Below, one piece after another: positions 35,930 to 47,297 of a DNA stretch of 64,000 nucleotides. Source of the DNA: Aplysia californica (taxonomy: Eukaryota; Mollusca; Gastropoda; Aplysiida; Aplysiidae); the NCBI RefSeq assembly GCF_000002075.1, contig NW_004797474.1:200924-264923 (forward strand). The letters are read 5' to 3'. Position 1 is the stretch's first letter. Each line of letters begins with the position of its first letter. The notes beneath the pieces were generated by a model. The model made no database searches and was not told the origin of the DNA. It was given only the letters and a program-made list of their open reading frames with translations. Made by a program: the position numbers and the translations under genes.

Positions 35930-36125
35930 TAGTGCCGAGATGCGAATCTTATCAGCAACCTATTACGTCGGACGTTCCGGCGGGCCGCCAGGGTCACACA
36001 GCGTGTACTGTTGGTGTACAGCAAGCAGGCCTGGAAACGTGTCTTTTCGCCACGAATACAGTGGGAGTGTGTTAATCGATGATGAAAATAACGCTGTACT
36101 TTTTATAGTTTTCTATTTTATGAAA
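35930..36125 (+). repeat. Intergenic repeat pair, right copy
   Basis: Direct-orientation relative of 34683-34905, about 1.2 kb away. The right copy has more CpG and may be the less decayed of the two. It is followed by an AT-rich stretch with repeated TTTAAAT motifs (about 36187-36285). Confidence 0.6.
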
Positions 36126-36773
36126 CCAAGGAAAGGAATTCTGAATGTTCAAATATGTTAAAAACTGAATAAAAATCTTTTTTTTTTAAAGTGATTTAAA
36201 TCACTGATTTTTATTTTAAAAATCAAGTTTATTTAAATTTTAAAAATCATCTGATTTAAATCGACCTGATTTAAATCAACCCAACCCTGATTCTAATTTG
36301 AGTTTTTTCGGGGGGGGGGGGGGGGGGGTTGGTATCGCATTGCACAATTAGAATTAGATCTATCCCTACCAAAGATAGATAACAAGATTATTCACTCAGC
36401 CCGAAAAGTGTTCGCAGAAGTCAGCGCATTGCTTCAGATGGCACTGGAGTCTTTATTTTCAAGCTCTCTTTCCTTTCTCCAGAAGAAGAATAGGATAAGC
36501 AGTCTGTTAATTTCACTTTTTTTTTCCACACAAGTAGATTTTAGGGACCGTTTGCAAAATCCGCACTTTTTCGAAGAGGGCGCCACCAAATTTTGAGGCC
36601 ACTTTTTTATTTTGGCTCAAAAAGAGGAGTGAACTAGATCTATCTTGTTATCCATGATCTTTGTCTCTACGCGAATGAGGGGGAAAAATGAGGAAACGCT
36701 AGATCTAGATAATTGCCGTCCTTCTTTTGAAACGCCCTGTGCCAATAATACTTTGTAGAATCTAGATCTAGCT

Positions 36774-37002
36774 AGTATTCACACACCCTGTGCGAACATT
36801 ATTTCATAGTATTCACACACCCTGTGCGAATAACATAGATATCTAGATCTAGTACATGATGTATTCACAGAGTACACCCCGTGCGAATAAAATTTCACAG
36901 TATTCACACTCACACTCACACAGTATTCACACACCCTGTGCGAAAAAAATTTCATAGTAAATACAATTCCATAATATTCACACACCCTACCATGCGAATA
37001 AC
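36774..37002. repeat. Degenerate minisatellite (TATTCACACACCCTGTGCGAA unit)
   Basis: The core ATTCACACACCCTGTGCGAA recurs about six times with spacers such as TAAAATTTCATAG, giving a unit of roughly 35-40 bases with insertions. One unit is interrupted by a TCTAGATCTAG palindrome (about 36841-36852). Confidence 0.85.
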
Positions 37003-37319
37003 TCAGCGACTCAGCCATCACAAAAATGTAAATCTAGGTCTAGATCTAGAAATCTGGCATGGCATGGGCACTATCACTATACAGTACTATGGGTTTTGAA
37101 AGAAATTTTGTTCCTACAGCCTACAGTAGTCAGTGGAAATATGGACAAAATAGTGCGGCACGGGGTGCTTTCAGCCAGATTTGGGTGCGACTGGAATGAG
37201 TAAAGAGATCTTACTAAACATCAGCTGAAGGCTGGTCGGAAATCATTAGTTTAGTCGTTGAAGAGGAGACGGAGAGGCTACTTTGTCATGTGTGAGGTGT
37301 AAGTGTGGAGATCTCGTCT

Positions 37320-37380
37320 TTACTTTCCTTGTTATGGCTAGATATCTAGATCTAGATCTAGATTCTAGATTTAGCGCAGG
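37320..37380. repeat. TCTAGATC palindrome cluster
   Basis: Overlapping AGATCTAGA/TCTAGATCT palindromes occur here, and the same motif appears at about 21330-21420, 26990-27015, 36640-36790, 36838-36853, 37035-37050 and 38278-38290. It behaves like a simple-sequence palindromic repeat dispersed in non-coding DNA. Confidence 0.6.
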
Positions 37381-38040
37381 AAGACGATCTGCCTCTTAAG
37401 TGTAATCCACTTCAACATACAATCTGGGATAAATCTACACTGTTCATCACAAGACAAACTTCTGAGTAAAATGGAGAGTAAAAACTCAGTTGTCGGTACT
37501 AACGTTTTGTTTACTATGGCAGTGGGATCATTCCAAACTTTGTTGTGCTATGGACGTGGAGTCCTCAGGGCGCATGTCTCTAAAATGTCAACTTCCGTAT
37601 CTTATTTGTAAAACTACAACCTAGGCCAAGTTGTTTTTATATTTAGCAGAACAAAAAAAACAAACTTCAAATAACAAACATCTCGTGACACTTCTCGGTC
37701 CCTGTAAGAAAATGTTTCCAATTCAAAAGCCTTTATTCACATTGATAAAAACTTTTCAAAAAAAGATCAGGAAATATGAGTCCAGATGCAGTTTGAAAAA
37801 TTCTCGGATTCGGGACTCGTTTTCCCGTCTTCACTCTTCAGAGGGGAACAAAACAAGAGAAGCACACCAAGCACATGGACATGGTCTGCTGCGGCTCTAG
37901 GACTCTAGACGTGTTACTAAACCTGAACGTCTCGTAGATTTATTGCATGCTGGCTGATTCCTTGCGCTATCATTTGCCTTGAAAAGCTGTAGACTAACTT
38001 ATTCTCACCCTCTATTTGTTTATTTCATGTTTCATTAAAG

Positions 38041-41000
38041 ATGAAAACCGTGGCTCTTGTCAGGTGAGATGAACAATGATTTTATGTTTTTATTATTATT
38101 ATGGTAGGCCTTGATATGCAATTAAACGTAGAAGGACGCAAACTATTTTTAGGTAAGGCGGCCATTTTGTGTGATGTCAGACCAGACCACCCCTCCGATC
38201 ATGTGACTATGTAAATATTGCCAACGGGATGGCACGACACTTTGGTGCGATATTTTTCCAGGAATACGGGTAATGTAGATATCTAGATCTATATATATAT
38301 ATATGATGCGGTGCTCCGATGATGAATAGTATCTTTTATATGGTAAATCAAGAGGAGCGTTCAAAGAATTATTTCAATAGACGCAGTGAACCGGAAAATT
38401 AGGAAGCTCAAACCCGTCAATGTCTCAATTCTCAATGAAGGAAATTATTGTTGACATTTGTACGGTGTCAATACTGGAATTCCGAAATGTTATTAACATA
38501 TACCGGAAACACGTCATTCTATGCGGTACCTCCACGGCCTTCTTAAAATAGTCAGTGGCTATCCCAGATGACATCACATTACTAAAATTAGCTGTCAATC
38601 AGAAAGATGTGTCTTCTACGTTTAACGGCATGGCCTTGATGGCCTTGTTATAGTGTGTCTATTATAACTCTATAACAATTATTTTATTATTATGCTGCTT
38701 AACTATAATAAACTGAAGGACTTCTGTAACGAGCGACCACCCCAACAAACACAGTAAAAAAGAAGAGACCTAACCCTATTCCTACCCCTAGCTAGCCTTG
38801 AAAGATCTTTTCTACTCTGTCTCATATTATATTGGTCTGGTGGTCGCTCCTTACGGAAGTCCTCCCTGGTAAAGCTATAGAGACCTAATTGTAAGTCCGC
38901 CTTGGACAGAGGAATTTGAAGAGGATGAGGAGGTGCTTTTTTCCAGAGGGCCAGCGTAGTGTAGGATTCAGGGTTGCTTTTGTGGTCAGCATCTCAGTGT
39001 TAATTTCCCTTTCAGTTTTATTGAGCTATAGGCCTTTGCCTGAAAGTTCAAAATTAATGTCAATTCTTGCTGGAGTATTTGGAAAATATTTCATTTATAA
39101 AGCTGAAAGGCTGACATAATCACTCTTGTGTCCACAAGTTTACATTTTACAAGACTGTAAATTTAATGTCGATCTCTGATTAGACTATAATACAGTCGAA
39201 TCTGTGTAAGATGGAATCGCAAGTGAACAGGAAAAGACCAAGGAACTCAACAGCCTATCAAGGAGTGTTTGCCTACGTATACATCCGGAAGAGTTGTGAA
39301 GCTTGGAAAATATTCAAGCCCTGCTTTGACAGTGGAAGACAATCTCCTGGAAGAAGTGGACTCCTTTGCCTACCTTGGAAGTGTCATAAATGGTAAAGGT
39401 GAAACTGAGACAGATGTTAAAGCATGAACCGCTGAGGCAAGGTCAGCATTCAATCAGTTATCAAAAGTTTGGAAAGCAAGCAACATCTCACTGAGCACCA
39501 AGATTCGACTCTTTAACTCCAATGTCAAGTCTGTGCTCCTCTACGGCTGCAAAACTTGAAAGACAACAAAGACAGTAGGCCTACTGAATAAAGTCCAGAC
39601 TTTCATCAACAGATGTATGAAGAGTATCCTAAGAAATAAGTGGCAGGATAGAATAAGAAATGAAGAGCTGTGGAAAAGGACAGGACCAAAGAATATAAAA
39701 GTAGAAATAGGACTAAGATTACTAAGAAAGTGGCGATGGATGGGACATACCTTCAGAAATTCCAGCGGAAACATCACAAGACAATCGCTGCAGTGGAACC
39801 CACAGGGAGCACGAGGCAGGTGTAGGCCACAGAAAACATGGAGGAGATGTGTGGAAAGGGACATGAGAGAGATGAAGTTCACTTGGAACGAGCTTGGAAG
39901 GATGGCCCTGGACAGAGATAAATAGGTAAGGAGCTTGTATGTGGCCCATACCCTGCAAGGAGTGGAAGGCATTGATGATGCCAAGATCAGGAAACAGTCT
40001 GTTGGGATTCAAACCAGCAAAGGGCAGTTCGTGGTGAAGTTTGTAGATTAAACAGCTGTGACTCATATAAAACACCACCTCCTTATCCCGTCTTAAATTC
40101 CTTTTACCCCCCACCCACACAGACGCGCGCACACACACACACACACAGATACACAAAACAAAGTAATAGGCACGCGCACATGCATTATACTCTCCATTTT
40201 ATATGTATACCTATCCTATCTCCACACCTCCCCGAGATTTTGGGTTAGGTAATGTTATAGTGGGCAGTTCAAGCAGCAGATAGGATCAAACAAAACTATG
40301 ATGAGTGGCTCAAAATCCAATAGATAATAAAGATTAGAGGCATGCTGACTCAGTTTTGTTCTTTGTAATCAACAAAAGCTTAGAGAAGCCGTTGGTAACA
40401 AAAGTGTTGTTCGCAACTTGACAAAAAATGCCTCTTTCCACACTGTCTGCCATTATCGAATTTGCCATCTTGGTTGACGTCACCACATAGCATGCTACAT
40501 CTTGACTAGAGCTGATGACAACAAAGTTGTGTGCCAGCTTTAATAAACTGAGACGAAGGAAAAAATGGCTATAGTGCAACAACACATTAGTGAGCCCTCT
40601 TGACTCTCTGAGCTCGTTCGAATCGCCAAAGTGCTATTGGTGGACTTGAAAAATGTTTGTTTGCATTTACTTAAATCTGAATGAAAATCATTGTCATCAA
40701 GGAATGTCTTGTCCACTGTCCGGCCGACAATAAGTTGGCAACCCTGCCGGTCTTGCCCAGTTAACAAACCGCTTCTGGATTCAAACCAAGGTCATCTGCA
40801 ACGTACTTTGTGATGATACCGACTGACATTTTATTCAGTACTCTTTAGAATAGGCTGATATCGTTATTGTACTGTTTATTTTTACTGTTGTTTCAATTCA
40901 GAGATTTAATTGAGTGTTGAGACTTGGTACTTTTATTTGAAAATGTATTTAATGATAGCGTAGACAACACAATTATATCGCTTCTAACGACCTAATGTGT

Positions 41001-44000
41001 TGGTTTCCTTTGACAGTGGTGGCAAAGACAGCTGCTTCAATATGATGTGCTGTGTTGCTGAAGGTCATCAACTTGTGGCGCTGGCTAACCTGAGACCTGA
41101 GCAAAAAGGTAAAACATGAGTAGAAGAATTGCTTTGCTCTGCTCTTAATAATGGGTGTTTTATAAGGAAGATCAGGAATATTATAGTCTGAATGAACCCG
41201 ATATGTTTCTGATCTCTCCCTGCCCTCAGCCCTTGAATTCAACCACAGAGACAAACACTTTGAGCTGAACAGTGTTCCATTTAGAACATTGTCTCCTTTG
41301 TTATTGATTATTATTCCTCAAAATGATAATAATAACACTACATGTAAGAGCTTAGTACTGAAGGTATTTGATGAAGATCACTGTCACCCCTCATGTGTCA
41401 TACACTTACCCCAACTTCCCCCAATTCCCATTCTTATTTTGAATCTCTCTTCATCTTGTTTTCTTAACAACTTTCGCCTAGATTGTACTAACACTAATTT
41501 TTTTTTTCAGATGAACTGGATAGCTACATGTTTCAAACAGTTGGCCATCACGCCATAGATCTTTATTCCGAAGCAATGGGATTACCACTGTACACACAGG
41601 TCATCACAGGCTCCAGTCTGTCCACTGGTAGAGACTACACGCCACAGCAAGGAGATGAAGTAGAGGACCTGTACGCTCTATTGTCTCGAATCAAAGTTGG
41701 TATTTTTAAAAGTACTGTGCATGCGTGAGCATGTGTGTATATGTGTGTGTGTGTGGGGGGGNNNNNNNNNNNNNNNNNNNNNNNNNNNNNNNNNNNNNNN
41801 NNNNNNNNNNNNNNNNNNNNNNNNNNNNNNNNNNNNNNNNNNNNNNNNNNNNNNNNNNNNNNNNNNNNNNNNNNNNNNNNNNNNNNNNNNNNNNNNNNNN
41901 NNNNNNNNNNNNNNNNNNNNNNNNNNNNNNNNNNNNNNNNNNNNNNNNNNNNNNNNNNNNNNNNNNNNNNNNNNNNNNNNNNNNNNNNNNNNNNNNNNNN
42001 NNNNNNNNNNNNNNNNNNNNNNNNNNNNNNNNNNNNNNNNNNNNNNNNNNNNNNNNNNNNNNNNNNNNNNNNNNNNNNNNNNNNNNNNNNNNNNNNNNNN
42101 NNNNNNNNNNNNNNNNNNNNNNNNNNNNNNNNNNNNNNNNNNNNNNNNNNNNNNNNNNNNNNNNNNNNNNNNNNNNNNNNNNNNNNNNNNNNNNNNNNNN
42201 NNNNNNNNNNNNNNNNNNNNNNNNNNNNNNNNNNNNNNNNNNNNNNNNNNNNNNNNNNNNNNNNNNNNNNNNNNNNNNNNNNNNNNNNNNNNNNNNNNNN
42301 NNNNNNNNNNNNNNNNNNNNNNNNNNNNNNNNNNNNNNNNNNNNNNNNNNNNNNNNNNNNNNNNNNNNNNNNNNNNNNNNNNNNNNNNNNNNNGGGAATT
42401 TATGAGGGTCACTAATTGAGGTCAGTTGATAGAGCAGTGCAAAAAAGGGTGTGGGGCGGAGAGGATGGCGGAACAGCAAGAGTGGGACTGGCGCTCGCCA
42501 AGAGGCGCTGATATGACACTGTTCCGTTTCAGTCAGTGTTCCGCCACAGCTCCACGAGCGCTCGCGTACTCACGATTCATTAAAGCCGACTGAATCGCGA
42601 ATCGCCACTCTCAAATTTGACGAGCAGGATCCAGCTCTAATTTAAGTGTTTAAAAGACATATTTCCCATTATGAAACTCATTGATTCACAGTGTTTGATG
42701 TTTTGGTGCGGCTTACTCTCAGAACTGTCTGTTTTTCTTCTCCACGAATGGAAAGAGAGGCATTTTTCAGCCATATTGACAAATAAGCCATCTTCAAGTC
42801 TGTTGACTTCCATAACTTCATTTAAAAGTGACTCATCGTATTCTACTTTGTCTTGCTTTCCTGTCTTATTAGTTGACTCAAGGTTGTTGTTTTTTAACGA
42901 CTTTAATTTTATTCCTCAGGAGGCTGAAGGTATTGAAGCAGTTTCGGTTGGTGCTATTTTGTCGGATTATCAACGAGTTAGAGTAGAGAATGTGTAAGTA
43001 TGATTGGTACACATGGGGAAATGTCTCTTTTCTGGTAAAGTCCATCTCAGGTAGTGAGGAGTAGATGTCAACAATTACAGTCTACTGATCTGTTCTTTTC
43101 TCTGTTACTATTGTGAGCTCAGCGTTGTAACTCTGTGTCAGTTACCTTTGTGTTGTCCAGAAACAAAAGAGGCATAACTGGCTGAGAGAACAATTGCTAC
43201 ATTAAAGTCCTTATAAGTCAAATGGTGGCGTGTAGTAATAGTTGTTTATTGTTTTTCACCTTTGGACTTAGTAGTCTCTCTTTTGAAAATGTTCACGCTG
43301 TCAAAAGGTTGATGTCCAGTCTATGATGGTAATTTTGCACCATAAAGCACTTCCTAGTAACCGTTTTCCCTAATTATTTTTGTGAGGATGTAGAGGAGTG
43401 ATTACAAGAAAGGCTGTTTTCAAGCTAAGCTTTTCCGTGATTGCTTCTTTTATACATTTTAATTGAAATTGTACACAATGTCTTTCTAAACGTAATTGAA
43501 CACACTCCAAGAGCCATTCATGAATGATGGATGGTTGAGGGGTGCTGCTGGTAGGTCCTGCTTCTTATTCTCCCTGTTCCCCACTGCTCTACATGATGGA
43601 TATTGAGTCAATGCTTTTCTTTGCTCTCTCGAATAGTCAAACCTGCTGTAACGGCCACCAATCCAAGACAGTCACCTATACAAACAACCACTTTCCATTC
43701 TCCCCTTGAAATTTTTAACTTTATAATGACACCATCCAAGATGTCCACCTGTCCTGTAGACTACTGTCCAGGGCAACCACTTTTTCTCCTCAATTATATG
43801 TGGCCATCTTGGGGGCAATTTTGACAGTATTCAAGAATGCAACTCTCCTTTCCTTCCCTCAGCTGCCAGAGGCTGGGTCTTGTGGCGCTCTCCTATCTGT
43901 GGAGGAGGAACCAGGAGCAGCTCCTCAAGGAAATGATAGACTGTGGCCTCCGAGCCATCATCATCAAAGTAGCTGCACTTGGTATGTATCATTCCTGATA

Positions 44001-47000
44001 CTCTTACACAAGTGAAACATCTACTGATTTATTGTTTTTTGCCATGTTGTCTTTTAGGGATTGTTATTTTTGAAAGGTCAAGAATGCTCCAGGTATGTTC
44101 TTCATTTGTTGTTTCATGAATTTGTTGTTTCTTTCCACTTTTAAAGGGATTCACGATGGAATTACAGAGCATATGTCATGGATCTTATCCTCACACTCAT
44201 TACAACTGTCTTTTTTTTTTTAATGCAATGGTCATACAAACCACATGCACTATTGGTACAGGACATAGAACGTGGTTCAGTACAGCAGGAACCCTGTAAT
44301 TTGTAGTTACAAAGAAAGTGGCTATTCTCACCCGCCCGGAAGTTCTCGCAAGATCAACTCTTCCCCTCTTCTTTCTCTCTCTGTCTCTTTCTGAATACTG
44401 TCTATCGGTGTGGACGATAAACAAAGTTAAAAAATGATGTTAAAACACAAAAGTAAATTAATTTGGTTGTCTACAAAGATGCTACGGCTATTTAACTTTT
44501 CGAATCGAGCCGAACTACGCGGGTCGCCATTTTGTTTTGCCCGGAAATTCTCGCGCTACTCCTCTCTCTCTTTCTCTCTCTCTCTCCACTGCCCACAGAC
44601 AAAATTGTACGCTTTCAATAGGCTACAGTTGAAATGGAACGTTTGTTCACGGCACAGAATTCTACAATTTTTCCTCACAGTGTAGAATTCTATGGTTTAG
44701 GGTGAACGCAAAATTTGGTAAACGCGCACCGGGTGAGAATAGCCACAAGACTCGCCTGCACTATTCTCACTCCGGGTGAGAATAGAGGTGGCCAGTTACA
44801 AAACGTCACCTTCTATGTTTGTTACTTAATTCATTTAGCCACTCTCTTGTTTCATGTTCTTTGTTCTCTCATCCATCTATCTGAGCTTTGCATGGGCACA
44901 GTTGAACCTGCTCTAATAGTCACCTGTCCAAGATAATAACCTGTACAAAAGACCACTTCCCACTTGCATTTCGTTCTACATGATTATAATGACACCGTTC
45001 ACAACGTCCACTAGTCTAAGACAACAACTTTCCTCCTCAACAGAGGATGACCTTCTTAAACAATTACAGCAGTATTTATTGCTTGATCCCCTGCTTGCTT
45101 GTTTGATTTTTTTTGTTTGGGATTGTTTTTCAGGTCTTGTTCCCAGCAAACACCTGGGTATGGAGCTGTCCGAAATATTCCCACACATGTTGAAAATGGT
45201 GAGTTCAGATGCATGTTATATTTGTTTTCGCTTCTCTGAAATTGGAAACCTCTAGGTTATAATTTTGGGATCATATTTCCGTTTTCATGTTTCTTTTCTT
45301 TTCCCTTTTATTTGGAACTAGCTGTGCATATACATGATAAATCTTGTTGGTCTTGCAGGTTTACTTTTTTTTTTAACTTGTTTTTTCTTTTTCAGAAATC
45401 GATGTATGGACTCAATGAATGTGGAGAGGGTGGGGAGTATGAAACATTTGTATTTGACTGTCCCATTTTCAAGAAATCTATTGTCATGTAAGTATGACTG
45501 CACTAACTTTGAATTGAGACCAGTTTTGTGTGGAAGAAAAAAAATATTTTTAGTTTCCATCTTAATTTTTTTCTTGAATCATCAGATTTTAAAAAACTTT
45601 CTTTGTAACATGCTTATTAAAGTCACTCTTTTTACAGAGGGGTACATTTTGTTATGTTCACACAAGTTGTCATGAACTATCTCAAAATATTGGAAGGTGA
45701 AAAATATAGTCAGGCTCAAGTAAGTTGCCAAGAGAAAATCTGTGATTTTGCTACCAAAAGATGAATCTTGACCTGAATATAGATCATTTTTCTCATCCTT
45801 ATTTAGAAATGTGGCTTGTAAAGGTTTTTGTTTAATGATTATTCTTTTTTGTTTAATTGTTCATGTCATTGTGGTTGTTTTTGAAGTTTGTCAGTAGGCC
45901 TAATGCTTTCCTCCCCAGAGATGAGACAGAGAGAGTCATTCACTCAGATGATGCGTTTGCTCCTGTGGGTTATCTCAACCTGAGAAATTGTCGTCTCAAG
46001 GAAAAAGACTGGGTTAGTTTTCCTCAGCATTTTTGTTTACTCTAATTAGGCTTTTGTTCTAATACATTGTCATTAAAGAATCAAATGCTCTACTGGCAAA
46101 GTTTCTGGTGAGGCAGAAATTGTTAACAGTTTTAACAATTTTTTAGTTTTTCTGATTTCTTATTGTTTCAATATTTTTATGATATATTACTGTATGCTTC
46201 TCAGGAAGATGAGATGGTTTCAGACTGTTATGTCTTCTGAGGCAATACAAATGCTAGATTACATATAATTATGTACGTTCTTTATTTGTTCCATGTGCTT
46301 CACAGAGCTGATAAAATTTTTATTATAAGGAAAGAAAAAAAAAAACAGCGTTATGGCACCCATGGATGCTGATGTTTGAAGACCACAACCACTTTTGTTC
46401 TTTTTTTTTTTTTTGAAGACGATAGTCCTAAGAAATGCAAAAACAGATAATTGTTCTCACCTTGGCTGTTGTTGTCTTATATAACCCACAGGATGACACT
46501 GTTTCACTTCTGGCAAAAGTGGAGCAGCTTCCACTCCTCACAAGCGAGAAGTGGATAGAGCAAGCCGTTCAGGGCTGTGATGTTGCTGAGCTGGCTCAGG
46601 GTGCTGAGGGTTTGCCAGACTCTGACTGTCCCACACAGAGTGTTCAGCCTGTCTCAGGTCAGTGACGAGGGCTTCTCTTAGCTTGCCTTTCATGTGTATT
46701 GACTAGTGGTAGATTAGGCTGTTAGGCCCACAACTGAAAGGTCATGGTTTCAAACCCTTATGGGGCCTGATGTATAATGACATTTCTCTGTCCTTGGGAA
46801 AGGTACTTGACATAAATTTACCTCACTTCACTCGGGTGGGAATGGGTACCCTGCTATCGACAGTGAAAGATGTTATCAGTTTGATGGTGTTTGAGCACTT
46901 AATTAACTGCTTGCATTGTATGCTTCGTGGAAAGTTGAGAATATTTCTGAGTGTTCAAGCTTCTGCTTGGGTAATGATATAGATTGGAAGCACAGAGCTT

Positions 47001-47218
47001 ACTGTTGAGCGGAGATTAAAGGCTATACAAACACTATTATTTTATTATATATTATAGTGTACAGTTTTGCTCTTGTCATTTAATTCTACCTGATATTTAG
47101 TATTGCAGCAACATGTCTGGCCAGGTTTCTGTAAGTGGGTGGTTGGTGGGTGCTCTGGTCTGATTTGTTGCTCAAACAAAATTAATTTTGTGTTGACGTT
47201 TTTTCCCTTACACTCAAA

Positions 47219-47297
<79 letters not shown>

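Larger units (their letters stand above)
33343..38040. promoter_or_regulatory. Divergent intergenic region between GOLGA5 and DPH6
   Basis: Golgin-84 is transcribed leftwards and DPH6 rightwards, so the promoters of both should lie here. A minus-strand acceptor (CTTAG) just upstream of the golgin start exon implies that the golgin transcription start is further right, possibly several kilobases away. I cannot identify either transcription start. The region also contains the repeat at 33705-33995, a repeat pair (34683-34905 and 35930-36125), a poly-G run near 36310-36328, a minisatellite (36774-37002) and many TCTAGATCTAGA palindromes. Confidence 0.4.

Noticed and set aside
36774-37002. A CRISPR-like array
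   Set aside because: Units are degenerate, spacers are related and variable in length, and the genome is eukaryotic with introns; this is a minisatellite.
39541-40156. Two minus-strand frames of about 145 codons
   Set aside because: They are mostly antisense to the LINE reverse-transcriptase tail, whose plus-strand frame carries clear family motifs.
41678-42479. Several apparent reading frames of 220-260 codons on both strands
   Set aside because: They consist almost entirely of undetermined bases in the assembly gap and carry no protein information.
41696-42919. A missing DPH6 exon inside the gap
   Set aside because: The protein across the exon 3-exon 4 junction has the same length as human DPH6, so no coding sequence needs to be hidden there.
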